From Belliella pelovolcani (GTDB lineage: Bacteria > Bacteroidota > Bacteroidia > Cytophagales > Cyclobacteriaceae): a stretch of DNA of 50,988 bases. Within the stretch, counting starts at the first letter, position 1. The number at the start of each line of letters is the position of its first letter. Below are positions 1 through 9,759 of this stretch, one piece after another. The position numbers and the translations under genes are program-made. Under the pieces are notes generated by a model. The model ran no database searches and was not told where the DNA came from. It was given only the letters and a program-made list of their open reading frames with translations. The DNA lies in contig NZ_FTOP01000021.1 in NCBI RefSeq assembly GCF_900156785.1, forward strand, positions 1 through 50,988, given 5' to 3'.

Positions 1-13
1 AAAAAGACCTCTA

Positions 14-1231
14 TCAACTACTACCTTCAAACTGGGAACAGTACCGACCTAAATAAAATCCATTCTTTACAAGATGGGGTTGGTCGGAGGGATACATAAG
101 TTTTGCACTTTCTTGATCAATTTGATCAATTAATTTAAACCGCTCCGAGGCTCTAAGCTTTTTTTCTTTATCAAATAACCCTGTAAACAGCTCTTTAATT
201 GAGGTGACAAACTCTTTTTTGGGTTTGAATTTGGATAGTTCTTTTACGAATGCATTGTTTACATCTTCAGCTCTGAACCTTACCCCACACTTGGAGGAGC
301 AATGGTAATAATAGTAATACTGCTTCCGTCCCTTGGAAGCACTGGCAGTAAGGTTTTTGGAACATTTCGGACAGGTCAGAAATCCACGAAGGGGTATTTC
401 CTCTTGCGAAACAACGGTAGTTTTTCTTTTTCTCCCTCTATTTTGCAATGCTTCCTGTAATTCATAAAAAAAAGATTCAGTGATAATCGGTTTGTGGAGT
501 CCCTTTACAAACATTGCGGGTTCATCTTTATAGGCAGGAACGAATATTTTTCCACAATAGAATGGATTCTTCAATACCCACCAAAGGTTCTTTAAGGTAA
601 GTGTGGAACCCTTTCTTCTTATTTGCCTGCCAATCTCATCAATGCTATAGTTCGCCTCAACCACACTTTTAAAAACCCATAACAGCTCCTGTGCCTCTTT
701 TTCATGCACTACTATTGTCGGCTTACCCTCCGGAGTGGTTATGTTTCTGTAGCCAAATGGTGCTTTTCGCGGCCAGCGCCCTTCTTTCCTCGCCCTTCTA
801 AGGCCATGAAGTATATTCAGCGAACGTCTATCGTTTTCTACTTCTGGAGCTGCCAAATAAAACGCCAGCATCATTTTGTTTTCCGGAATGGACAAATCAA
901 GAGGTTGCTCAATACCCTGCGGCTCAATACCCAATTTTCTTAGTGTACTGATCATTTGGTAAGCATCCCCAGCATTCCGACTAAACCTGTCCCATTTAGT
1001 AAATAGGATAAGATCAGGACACATGCTCTTTTTTCGGAAATCAATCATTAGTCCTTTCCAGGCAGGTCTTTCAAAAGTTTTTGCTGAAAAATCTTCCTAT
1101 ATCACTTTGAGAACTTCTATACCTTCTTTCCGACAATAGTTCCGAAGGCTCTCTTCTTGATGAGGAAGTGAATAACCTTTATCTGCTTGTTCGTCCGTGC
1201 TTACTCTGATGTATAGGATTGCTTTTCTCAT
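14..1231 (-). pseudogene. Large serine recombinase with in-frame amber stop
   Basis: Reading from the ATG at 1231 gives the start of a serine recombinase resolvase domain, with YIRVSTDEQ (the Ser is the expected nucleophile) at about residues 7-15. Codon 45 is TAG (1097-1099). The same frame then continues without a shift through FTKWDRFSRNAGDA (resolvase fold), a recombinase domain, and a zinc-ribbon-like segment with CPKCSKN and later Cys pairs. The downstream piece alone can start at the ATG at 1048 but would lack the catalytic Ser, so the gene is probably inactive unless the stop is suppressed. The C-terminus (FEGSS, stop at 14-16) does not look like the usual coiled-coil end of the family, so it may also be altered. 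It sits beside a decayed accessory region, which fits an old integrative element. Confidence 0.8.
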
Positions 1232-1379
1232 GATTATTTTTTGGGTTAAAAGCTGCTTCGGCTAAGATACTAATGAAATCGAGTATAAACCTAGCTTGTT
1301 CTTTATCAACAGCCAATCCATTCTTCCTACAAACTTTTTCGACTTCTTCTGTTTTGAGCTCCCAACGATTTTTAACCAT
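1179..1379 (-). CDS. Small helical protein upstream of recombinase
   Basis: A 66-aa ORF begins with an Arg/Lys/Glu-rich helical stretch followed by EQARFILDFISILAEAAF. Short ORFs with a similar 'ILDF-LAE' helix commonly sit just upstream of large serine recombinases in Bacteroidota, from memory; they have no assigned function. It overlaps the start of the recombinase by 53 bp, so its last 17 or so codons are shared in another frame. Translation coupling is possible. The extent of the protein is reasonable but not proven. Confidence 0.45.
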   Translation of the reverse strand: MVKNRWELKTEEVEKVCRKNGLAVDKEQARFILDFISILAEAAFNPKNNHEKSNPIHQSKHGRTSR

Positions 1380-2027
1380 CTCTTTTTTTCTTTGTGAAAG
1401 GGAGATAAAATTGGTCTATTTGAATGGGGAAAAATCACACTGTATTTTGAAAGTGGGTTATTATTCCTGGTTTTGTAGTGTCAAATTTATGGGTGCAAAC
1501 AGAAAGGACTTTACTGTAGTCTATTTTGCCTGTTTTGTGGCGGGAGGCGGAATTATATCGAACTTTTTCGAGGATATAGAAGCTATTGCTGAAGCGAAGT
1601 TTCTATTGGTCTAATTGCAGTTTTTCTTTAGTGCTATCGAAAATGAAAGGACATAGGAAAGGGGTAAAAGTAAAGAATAAGGTTTTAGTTTTTAATGTTA
1701 AAACTGATTTTTTGTTAAAATTTCTCAAAAAAATATTTTACTGAAAAAAAATCTTCTATTTTTTTTCGAGGGGTGTAAGAAATTAAATTTGGAGGTGTTT
1801 TTGGGCTTGAAAATGAAATTGCTTTAAAATGTCTCTAAATACATTAATTTGTATTTGAAAATTTTATCGTTAAGACCTCTAAAATGCAACTAGTTAAGAT
1901 TTTTTTCTGAAAAATAAAATACCTCGAACTAGGTATTTTTTTATACAGATATATTTTTCAACTTAACCACCCAAACCATGCCAGTCATTGTACCGCATAG
2001 TCCGTATTTTCCCTAAATGTTTTCTTT
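1380..2027. other. AT-rich intergenic leader before the Rhs genes
   Basis: No convincing gene is present. The stretch is very AT-rich with many A and T runs. A 7-of-8 match to the Bacteroidota -7 box (TTAATTTG at 1844-1851) has a TTG about 22 bases upstream, giving a weak promoter candidate for the gene at 2028. If it is real, the transcript would have a leader of about 170 bases that contains the hairpin at 1916-1942. Confidence 0.35.
1916..1942. terminator. Hairpin terminator in the rhs leader
   Basis: A 9-bp stem, AAAATACCT pairing with AGGTATTTT around the loop CGAACT, is followed by a run of T on the plus strand. No plus-strand gene ends just before it. It could therefore insulate the Rhs genes from upstream transcription, or act within their leader. 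Confidence 0.6.
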
Positions 2028-5000
2028 ATGGATTTGCAAACAAAAACATCTTCGCACCTATCATTCCTTCTGGCATCCATGGTCTTGGTCAATCTGGCAC
2101 TCTTCCTAATGCCGAACAAGTCCCATAGCCGGCAATCCGATGTAGATTCCAAATTACCGCCCATTGGTGTTGACACTACCAATCTCCAGATGCAATCTTT
2201 CAACTTCAATTCAAACCTGATCCCCTTGGACTATAACCTGAAGGTGCAATCCCCACAGGCGGCTGCATTGGCAAAATTCTCTGATTCACCGATCGATCAT
2301 ACCTCCGGTACCGTCAGTCTCAGCATCCCCATTTATGAGATATCGCTTCCCGGCCTTACCGTACCGGTAAGGCTTGACTATAGTGCCTCTGGGATTAAGG
2401 TGGACGAAGTGGCTTCAAACGTTGGAATAGGATGGGTTTTGAACGCAGGGGGCATGATTTCCAGAAGCACCGTAAACCGTCCCGACATGGGTTCGTTCAG
2501 GGCATTCCCCGACAACCCATCCACTTTTTTTCCCAACAATGTCTTTACCTTCGATGATGCATATCCGGGGGGAAACCAGACACCGTACGAGTGGCTGAAG
2601 CTAAACCTTGAGGGGTGCATAGACTTTGAGCCGGATTTTTATTCGTTTTCCTTCTTGGGGAAAAGCGGCAAACTTATGGATTTCCAATCGGGCAATTTTA
2701 TTCCATACCCCTACCAAAGAACAGTCTTTACAGGCAATACCGCAAAAGACGAATTTGGGAATATCTACATATTCGATGTGGTGGAAGGCTCCAACTCCAC
2801 CAACAACTGTCCACAGCCCGGGTTGACGGGATGTCCCATTGTCGGAGGCTCAGAGACAAGGTTTCTTTCAAGAATCGTTACTGCCAACAGGGATACCGTG
2901 AATTTTGAATATCTGAACGAAAGCTATAACTATGCACATTCGGTGGTCGAGTCCAGGTACAGGACGATCACGACCGGACAGGGATGTACCACTTCCGAGC
3001 AGCTTGACGAGATGTGTATAGCCTACAACAATGTAAATGCCAAGGTGCTTTCCAAAATAACCTCGAACAGGGGGCATGAAATTTCCTTTAAGTTCAAGCA
3101 GTCCAACAGGACCGATCTGGCTGGAAGCAAGGCCCTTGACAGTGTCTTGGTCAAATATGAGGGGGTAACAATCAAGAAGGCCAAACTCCATACAGGCTAT
3201 TTTTCGGCAGGCATCAGCAGTAAGTTCGGGTTGAATTTCCCGGCGGAAATAGGGTATAGGCTGAAACTTGATTCGGTAAGGATGGATGATGAGCTTTATG
3301 TTTTCCAATATAACCCGGGCCTTCCGGCAAGACTGCATTTTGGACAGGATTTTTATGGTTATTTCAATGGCTTGGACCCTGCCACCATGATTCCCACCCT
3401 TTCAACCCCGGTTGTTTATTCGGGGGCTAACAGATCTTCCTCGGAAAGCCATACGGCAATGGGGATGTTGAACAGGGTCATATACCCAACGGGGGGAAGT
3501 ACCACATTTGCCTATGAGCTGAATCCCGGAATGGGGGGGCTGAGACTGAAGGAGGTGAACATGTACACCGACACCGGGATTCTTGCCATAAACAAACTAT
3601 ACAGTTACGCCGGTGCATTCCAGATAGGCATGCTGGGAAGCCATTCCTTCTACCAGACCAAAACCCAAAGACAGAGCCCAATAGACCAATGGCCCTTTTC
3701 ATTGGTGTGTGATTATGCCGTGCTTAGCAACCAGGCATCCGATTTCTATAGCGTATGGCCAAGGACGGTCCGCTATTCCCAGGTTACAGAGACTGTCCAG
3801 CAGGGGGATACTTCCGGAAAAACAGTGTACCATTTTACCTCCCCGCAGAATATACAGGACAGGCCTTCAGATTTTACGGTTCAGGCAGACAATTCGGTAT
3901 ATACAGGCCTTCCGCTAAAAACTGAATATTATGCCAAGACCGGAAGTGCCTTCCATATCATAAATTTGGATTCAACTGTGTACAAAGTGTATTATGACGG
4001 CACCCTGAACAGCAACAGCCAACAGAGATTCACCAAAGTCCTAAAGGCTACACTCAGGGAAAGCGAAATAGAGGAAACCATGTTCAACCCATTCTATCCG
4101 GCAAGGTTTGACTATTTCTTCTATGATTATTTTTCCGCATTGCTAGCCCCCATAAAAAAAATAAGCAAGACATTCCATCCGGATCCCTCAAACAATACCT
4201 TTACCTCAACCCTGTCGGAGCTCAGCCATGATCCCGTATACGCCACCCTGTTGGAGGAAACATTCCAAGATGTAGACGGGAAGGTTTATTCCAGGAAATT
4301 CAGGTACCCCTACCAGTTTTCCTCATCAGTATACCAGGAAATGACCTCCAACAATATGGTGGGCATACCGTTGATGCAGTTGGATTTCCTTGACGGAAAT
4401 GCATTTTCCGGGGTTATGAAGCCGGTCATGAAATCAGGTGAAAGGTATTTAGCCAGTGGGATCTTTATGTTTGAACCCGCATCACCCCTGGCATATACTT
4501 TCCCTACCATTTCCCCCAACCAATCTTTGGCCAATTGGAGGCAACAGGTATCGGATACCCAGTACGACGGTTATGGCAACCTCACGGGGTTTAGCGAGAA
4601 CGGTGTCGGAAAGGTAATCCGATATGACCATAAGGGACTGCTTCCCGTACTGGAAGCCACAAATACAACCACCGCCGACGTGGCCTATACCTCTTTTGAG
4701 ACCAATGAAAAGGGAGGCTGGACTTACAGCGGAACCCCGACAAACCTTAACGACGCGATGACCGGATCCAGGGTCTATCCCTTCACAGCCGGAACCAATA
4801 TCACAAGGAGCGTATCGGCAAGTAGTGCAACCCCCTTTGTGGTCAGCTTCTGGGCGAAATCGTTTTCGGGGGCGGGAACAGTGACGGCAAACGGAACCAC
4901 AACCGCCATCAACAGCAGTAGCTGGCAGTTTGTGACAAGGACGATAACCACTTCAGGTACCCTTACCATATCGGGGAGCAATGCCATGATCGATGACCTG

Positions 5001-5198
5001 CGGCTGCACCCGCTCAATGCGCAGATCAAAACCTATACACACCGGCCTCTTGTCGGTATCAGCTCGGTGACTGAAGCCGACGGCACCGTGCAGAGGTTTC
5101 AGTATGATGCCAATAGAAGGCTATGGCGTATTTTTGACGACAAGGGGAATATCCTAAGCCAATATGAATACAGATACAAATCTGGACCTTTACTATGA
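2028..5198 (+). CDS. Secreted YD-repeat/Rhs partner protein (large)
   Basis: A protein of 1056 aa with a hydrophobic N-terminal export segment (residues 10-30). Residues ~80-140 carry the Bacteroidota Rhs-associated pattern SLSIPIYEISLPGLTVPV followed by IGWVLNAGGMISR. The middle is rich in Tyr/Asp beta-strand repeats. Residues ~890-1000 resemble a carbohydrate-binding-like beta-sandwich (SFETNEKGGW, then FVVSFWAKSF, then IDDLRL). The end is a YD-repeat motif (RFQYDANRRLWRIFDDKGN). It has no core-cleavage motif and no toxin tip of its own. Its stop overlaps the start of the next Rhs gene as ATGA, so the two are probably co-translated. I infer that it forms part of the same Rhs shell, comparable to the TcB/TcC split, but this is not shown. 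The DNA is visibly more GC-rich than the housekeeping half of the window. Confidence 0.75.
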   Translation: MDLQTKTSSHLSFLLASMVLVNLALFLMPNKSHSRQSDVDSKLPPIGVDTTNLQMQSFNFNSNLIPLDYNLKVQSPQAAALAKFSDSPIDHTSGTVSLSIPIYEISLPGLTVPVRLDYSASGIKVDEVASNVGIGWVLNAGGMISRSTVNRPDMGSFRAFPDNPSTFFPNNVFTFDDAYPGGNQTPYEWLKLNLEGCIDFEPDFYSFSFLGKSGKLMDFQSGNFIPYPYQRTVFTGNTAKDEFGNIYIFDVVEGSNSTNNCPQPGLTGCPIVGGSETRFLSRIVTANRDTVNFEYLNESYNYAHSVVESRYRTITTGQGCTTSEQLDEMCIAYNNVNAKVLSKITSNRGHEISFKFKQSNRTDLAGSKALDSVLVKYEGVTIKKAKLHTGYFSAGISSKFGLNFPAEIGYRLKLDSVRMDDELYVFQYNPGLPARLHFGQDFYGYFNGLDPATMIPTLSTPVVYSGANRSSSESHTAMGMLNRVIYPTGGSTTFAYELNPGMGGLRLKEVNMYTDTGILAINKLYSYAGAFQIGMLGSHSFYQTKTQRQSPIDQWPFSLVCDYAVLSNQASDFYSVWPRTVRYSQVTETVQQGDTSGKTVYHFTSPQNIQDRPSDFTVQADNSVYTGLPLKTEYYAKTGSAFHIINLDSTVYKVYYDGTLNSNSQQRFTKVLKATLRESEIEETMFNPFYPARFDYFFYDYFSALLAPIKKISKTFHPDPSNNTFTSTLSELSHDPVYATLLEETFQDVDGKVYSRKFRYPYQFSSSVYQEMTSNNMVGIPLMQLDFLDGNAFSGVMKPVMKSGERYLASGIFMFEPASPLAYTFPTISPNQSLANWRQQVSDTQYDGYGNLTGFSENGVGKVIRYDHKGLLPVLEATNTTTADVAYTSFETNEKGGWTYSGTPTNLNDAMTGSRVYPFTAGTNITRSVSASSATPFVVSFWAKSFSGAGTVTANGTTTAINSSSWQFVTRTITTSGTLTISGSNAMIDDLRLHPLNAQIKTYTHRPLVGISSVTEADGTVQRFQYDANRRLWRIFDDKGNILSQYEYRYKSGPLL

Positions 5199-8100
5199 CC
5201 GCCATGAAAAGGATATTCACACTCTTCCTGTTGGGCATTTATAGCATTGCCCCTTCCTATTCGCAAAACGTACCCAACGCGGTAACCACATCGACAGCAT
5301 CTTCCACTGAGGTGTTGACCATCCCCTCACACACTTCCGGGGTCAACCTCAGCTTTGTAAGGGAAGTCATACCGAGAACTCCAGTGACATCTATTGCTAG
5401 CTTCCCCTCAGAAACACAAGCGACCACAACCACTAACTATCTTGATGGATTAGGACGGCCAATCCAAAAAGTGGTCTACAGGAATTCACCAACCCTCAAA
5501 GACATCGTACAGCCAGTGGTCTACGACCAGGCCGGCAGGGAGAAATATGGGCTGATGGCCTATCCTTCGGCAGGTACAACAGGCAAGTTCAAACTTTCGC
5601 CCGGTACGGAATACAACTCCAGACTTGCTACCATCTATGCCAACGAGGGCAATTTCTTTACCCGAATCCAATACGAAAAATCCCCTAGAGGAAAACAAGA
5701 AAAAGTATCAGCTCCAGGCAATAGCTGGTCCGGCTCAAATAGAGGAGTCACTTCCAACGAAAGGCCCAATACGCTTTCAGAAGATGTCAAAATACTGAAG
5801 TACGCTAATCCAACAGCCTCAAAGCCCACGCTAGTAGGTGCTTATCCAGCTGGTGACCTGTGGGTAAGTGAGCAGATCAATGAAGATGGATTCAGAACAT
5901 TGTCCTACACTGATAAGCTAGGTAGGCAAGTCCTCACCAAAGTGCAGGAAGTAGCAAGCCCTGGAAATAACCATACAGGATGGCTCTGTACTTATTATGT
6001 ATATGATTATAAATCCCAACTCAGGTATGTACTCCCTCCAAAAGCAGTAGAGAATCTTTTGTCTAACTCCTGGGATGTAGAGGGAACTACTGTCAACAAC
6101 TTGTATTTCAAATACACCTATGATGTCAGGGGTAGAGTCATCGAAAAGGTCATTCCCGGAGGAGGGATACATTACATGGTCTATGACCAACGAGATAGAC
6201 TGGTTTTCCAGCAAGATGATTTTCAAAAAACCCAAAATTACTGGCTAGTATATAAATATGATGGCTTGGACCGCCCTACTCAGGAAGGAAGATGGGATTC
6301 CTCTGCAAGCAGAGCTACACTACAGACGAATCAAAATAATAATAGCAATTATGCCAATAGCATTACCCTAACAGAGCTTTTTGTAGAGTATTATTATGAT
6401 TCTTATAACATCAATAGTTCCACCCACACTTTTAACACAGCTTTTAATAACCAGTTTGTATCTGCCCCAGTACCTACCAATAAGATCCACGGAAAACTAA
6501 CAGGTACAAGGGCAAAAGTGTTGGGGACTACCAACCATTATGTCACCACAGTCAATTTCTACGATGATAAAGGTAGGGTCATCCAGACCAAACAAATCAA
6601 TCCATTCAATGGAGGCACATCTTATACCACTAACAGTTATGATTTTGTTGGCAACCTCACCAGATCATATCATGTCCAAAACAAAACAGGTGTGAGTGTT
6701 GATGTAAATGTTTTGAAAAATTACACTTATGATCATGCCAATAGATTGTTGTCCATAACACAAAGGATAGATACTGGTGCTACTGTCACCTTAGCAACTT
6801 ATACCTATGACGAACTAGGTCAGCAAATATCCAAAACCATGGGTGGTGGATTACAGACAGTCACCTATCAATACAACCCTAGGGGTTGGCTTACACATAT
6901 CAACAACCCAGAGAATCTGGGTGCTGCTACATTTGGCATGCGCTTGTATTATGATTTTGGCTATACCACGCCGCAATTTGCAGGAAATATTGCAGGACAA
7001 AGGTGGAAAAGTGCCGCCAATGGTGTAGAAAGAACCTATGGCTATACTTATGATCCAGCAGCAAGATTGAAGGCGGCCCATTTTCGAGCCAAATCTGGCA
7101 CAAGCTGGACTGCTGAATCTGATCGATACACCGTCGATAACCTGAACTATGACAAAAATGGCAACATCACTGGCTTGAGGAGAAGAGGACAGACTAGTCC
7201 TTCAGCATTTGGAATCATTGACAACCTGACTTACACCTACTCAGGCAATAGGCTCACTCGCGTAGTGGATAGTATAGACAAGACAATAGGTCTTGGGGAT
7301 TTTAAACAGAACAGCACGCAGACTACTGCATATACCTACCTTGCCAATGGCAACCTCGCTAGAGACCTGAACAAAGGCATGGATTCAAACATCACCTATA
7401 ACCACCTCAATCTCCCAGCTGTCATTCCCCTCAACAATGGCACTGCTGGCCGGGTAGAATATACCTATGATGCTACAGGTGTAAAACTTCAGCAAAGGGT
7501 TTACACAGGAACCACACTAACCAATACTACTAATTACCTCAATGGCTTTGTCTATGAAGGGAATGTGTTAAAACACTTTGGTCACGAAGAAGGTAGGAAT
7601 GTTGCTGAGGGGGGAGAAATCTATCAAGAATATTTTCACAAAGATCACCTTGGCAATATCCGTCAAGTAGTCAGAGATGCTCAATCTACCATGCTGATGG
7701 CTACCATGGAAATGAATGCTGCCGAAGAAGAAGAAACCAACTTCGAAAACCTCCGAGAAAGCCGTCAGTCAGACCACCGTCACAATACTACAGAAGGTGG
7801 AAATAGGGTAATTTGGCTTAATGCAGACAGAGGCAGGGTTCTTGGACCAATCCGAACCCAAGAAGTACAGCAAGGGCAAACACTCAATCTAAGTGTACAA
7901 GGAAAATTTGAAGATCAAAAGAAATCCACTAACTTACCCCTGTTTGCGGGAGGATTTGCAGACAAGGAGCGACTGATCCAAGGCCTGACAGAATCAGGCA
8001 ACCGACTAAGCAAAACAGGAGGAGAGCTGGCAGTCATAAATGTACTCTGGCTTATCCTCAGAGACCTAGGAGAGAAAGAAGTCCCCGAAGCCTACATGGC

Positions 8101-9274
8101 CTACAGCCTCTACAACAGTGATAGTGTAGAAGTAGCCCGAGGCAAGCATCCGCTTTCAGAGGCTTCAAAAAACAAACACGAATTCCTTTCAGATACGCTG
8201 AAAGTAGAAGAAGATGGTTATATAGAGGTCTATCTAGTCAACGAGACAAGTGAGAATGTGTGGTTTGACGACTTCACCGTCCAAAGCACCACCCCAATCA
8301 TCGTCCAAGAATCCCATTACTTTCCCTTTGGAAGCGAGCTCACAGGCCTAGCCTACAGCTACAACAACCACACAAACCGTGAAAAATTCAACGGCAAAGA
8401 ATTCCAAGACGAACTCAACTTAGGATGGTACGACTACGGGGCTAGGATGTATGATCCATTATTAGGAAGATGGGGAGTTGTTGATCCCTTGGCGGAGCAG
8501 ATGCGAAGGCATTCGCCTTACAACTATGCCTTTGATAACCCGATAAGGTTTACCGACCCAGATGGCATGGCACCTTTTGATCAAAATGGCGCTTTGTCAA
8601 AATTTAACGAAGATCTGGACCTAGACCGTATACTACAAGTAGAAAAGCAAGTCGATGTTTATAAAAGAGCCCAAGGAGATGAAAAAAATGATAAAGTTTA
8701 TGAAGGTTCTACGCTTCCAGAGTTTACGGTTTCTGCTCCACGGTCATTTGACGGTGTTTTGGGAAGGGCAGCAGACAGGTGGATGACAGAAGGCAAAAAC
8801 TATTCGACCTATGGTATAAAAGGAAGAGAGGGACTTGGTGGAGATACTGAGTGGTGGCGAGACACAAAGCGTGCTATTGGGTATGGCTATAGTCTCATCA
8901 ATAATACGATGTTGGCGACCTTCCAAGCAGCAGAAATGGGGGCTGAGTTTGCTTCCGGGAATGCCGCTAAGACGAGTAGTCGAGCATTTTTCTCAGGTGC
9001 AGGCACGGAAGCAAGAGCACTAAATGAAGGATTTACAACACTAAGTCAGACACGAGCTGGGCAGAATCTCATGAAAATGACAGAAGGCATGCCATACTAT
9101 CCAGGTTCGCAAGCATATAATTGGTGGGCACGACTCTCCTCTACATATGCGAAAGGCATTCCCAAAGGAAGCAATGTTAATGTCTTTTTAAATAATCCTT
9201 CTCCAACAGGAATATGGAACGCCGTCGAAAAGCCAATTCTTCAGCAGAGAAGAATAAACATAATTTATAGATGA
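5195..9274 (+). CDS. Rhs toxin protein with DUF6443-like N-terminus and variable tip
   Basis: A protein of 1359 aa with a Sec signal peptide (MKRIFTLFLLGIYSIAPSYS, ending SQN). The N-terminal part (residues ~25-300) resembles DUF6443: TTTNYLDGLGRPIQKV then VVYDQAGREKYGL. Many YD repeats follow (TYDELGQQISK, YTYDPAARLKA). The Rhs core runs GKEFQDELNLGWYDYGARMY, then DPLLGRWGVVDPL, then DPDGM near residue 1120, the usual autocleavage boundary in Rhs proteins. The last ~240 residues are the variable tip. It includes a Ser/Gly-rich FFSGAGTEARA...TLSQTRAGQ region and ends RINIIYR. I do not recognise the chemistry of this tip. The stop overlaps a putative immunity gene (ATGA). Two orphan copies of the core 3' end lie downstream. 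Confidence 0.85.
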   Translation: MTAMKRIFTLFLLGIYSIAPSYSQNVPNAVTTSTASSTEVLTIPSHTSGVNLSFVREVIPRTPVTSIASFPSETQATTTTNYLDGLGRPIQKVVYRNSPTLKDIVQPVVYDQAGREKYGLMAYPSAGTTGKFKLSPGTEYNSRLATIYANEGNFFTRIQYEKSPRGKQEKVSAPGNSWSGSNRGVTSNERPNTLSEDVKILKYANPTASKPTLVGAYPAGDLWVSEQINEDGFRTLSYTDKLGRQVLTKVQEVASPGNNHTGWLCTYYVYDYKSQLRYVLPPKAVENLLSNSWDVEGTTVNNLYFKYTYDVRGRVIEKVIPGGGIHYMVYDQRDRLVFQQDDFQKTQNYWLVYKYDGLDRPTQEGRWDSSASRATLQTNQNNNSNYANSITLTELFVEYYYDSYNINSSTHTFNTAFNNQFVSAPVPTNKIHGKLTGTRAKVLGTTNHYVTTVNFYDDKGRVIQTKQINPFNGGTSYTTNSYDFVGNLTRSYHVQNKTGVSVDVNVLKNYTYDHANRLLSITQRIDTGATVTLATYTYDELGQQISKTMGGGLQTVTYQYNPRGWLTHINNPENLGAATFGMRLYYDFGYTTPQFAGNIAGQRWKSAANGVERTYGYTYDPAARLKAAHFRAKSGTSWTAESDRYTVDNLNYDKNGNITGLRRRGQTSPSAFGIIDNLTYTYSGNRLTRVVDSIDKTIGLGDFKQNSTQTTAYTYLANGNLARDLNKGMDSNITYNHLNLPAVIPLNNGTAGRVEYTYDATGVKLQQRVYTGTTLTNTTNYLNGFVYEGNVLKHFGHEEGRNVAEGGEIYQEYFHKDHLGNIRQVVRDAQSTMLMATMEMNAAEEEETNFENLRESRQSDHRHNTTEGGNRVIWLNADRGRVLGPIRTQEVQQGQTLNLSVQGKFEDQKKSTNLPLFAGGFADKERLIQGLTESGNRLSKTGGELAVINVLWLILRDLGEKEVPEAYMAYSLYNSDSVEVARGKHPLSEASKNKHEFLSDTLKVEEDGYIEVYLVNETSENVWFDDFTVQSTTPIIVQESHYFPFGSELTGLAYSYNNHTNREKFNGKEFQDELNLGWYDYGARMYDPLLGRWGVVDPLAEQMRRHSPYNYAFDNPIRFTDPDGMAPFDQNGALSKFNEDLDLDRILQVEKQVDVYKRAQGDEKNDKVYEGSTLPEFTVSAPRSFDGVLGRAADRWMTEGKNYSTYGIKGREGLGGDTEWWRDTKRAIGYGYSLINNTMLATFQAAEMGAEFASGNAAKTSSRAFFSGAGTEARALNEGFTTLSQTRAGQNLMKMTEGMPYYPGSQAYNWWARLSSTYAKGIPKGSNVNVFLNNPSPTGIWNAVEKPILQQRRINIIYR

Positions 9275-9759
9275 TGGAAGCTATGGACATTAATAAGATA
9301 ATAAGCGAAATCATTCCTCCTGACGATTATCAGCATAGAAATGGATTCTCAAATGAGCAATTAATTGATAATCTGAGTGATGTGGAAATATTTAAAGTGG
9401 AAACAGAGCTTATCACGATGCTACAGAAAAAACCTGATATGCTTATTGTTGAAACTTTAGGCTATATGAAGTCTGAAAAGTCTCTCCCTGTTTTGTATGA
9501 ATTACTGGAAAGTCTGAATGATGAGATGGCAAAGATCATTACAGCTACTTCAATATTTGAAATCAATCAAGATCAAAAAATGATTGAGAAATCAAAAGCT
9601 TCTTTCAAAACAATCAAAGACAAATTCCAATTAATTTCTGCATTTCACTATTTGATAAGAATGCAAGATTCGGAAATCTCAAAACTCATTCAGGAACACA
9701 CTACAAATTCAGATTACTTGATCTCATATAATGCTAAACAAGTCTTAGGAATATCATGA
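9271..9759 (+). CDS. Putative immunity protein, alpha-helical repeat type
   Basis: A 162-aa protein with no signal peptide and no membrane segment. The sequence is mostly amphipathic helices with a HEAT-like flavour (ETLGYMKSEKSLPVLYELLE, then MAKIITATSIFEI). It overlaps the end of the Rhs toxin by ATGA, as do the immunity candidates of both orphan cassettes. Its position directly after a variable Rhs tip is the main reason to call it an immunity protein; a cytosolic location would fit a toxin that acts in the cytosol. Start codons at 9271, 9274 or 9283 are possible. Confidence 0.6.
   Translation: MMEAMDINKIISEIIPPDDYQHRNGFSNEQLIDNLSDVEIFKVETELITMLQKKPDMLIVETLGYMKSEKSLPVLYELLESLNDEMAKIITATSIFEINQDQKMIEKSKASFKTIKDKFQLISAFHYLIRMQDSEISKLIQEHTTNSDYLISYNAKQVLGIS

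Noticed and set aside
1273-1614. Plus-strand gene of 113 codons
   Set aside because: It lies antisense to the small minus-strand gene and leader; composition and lack of any motif suggest a chance ORF.
2868-3338. Minus-strand gene inside the YD-repeat gene
   Set aside because: It is a shadow of the large plus-strand coding frame, with no motif of its own.
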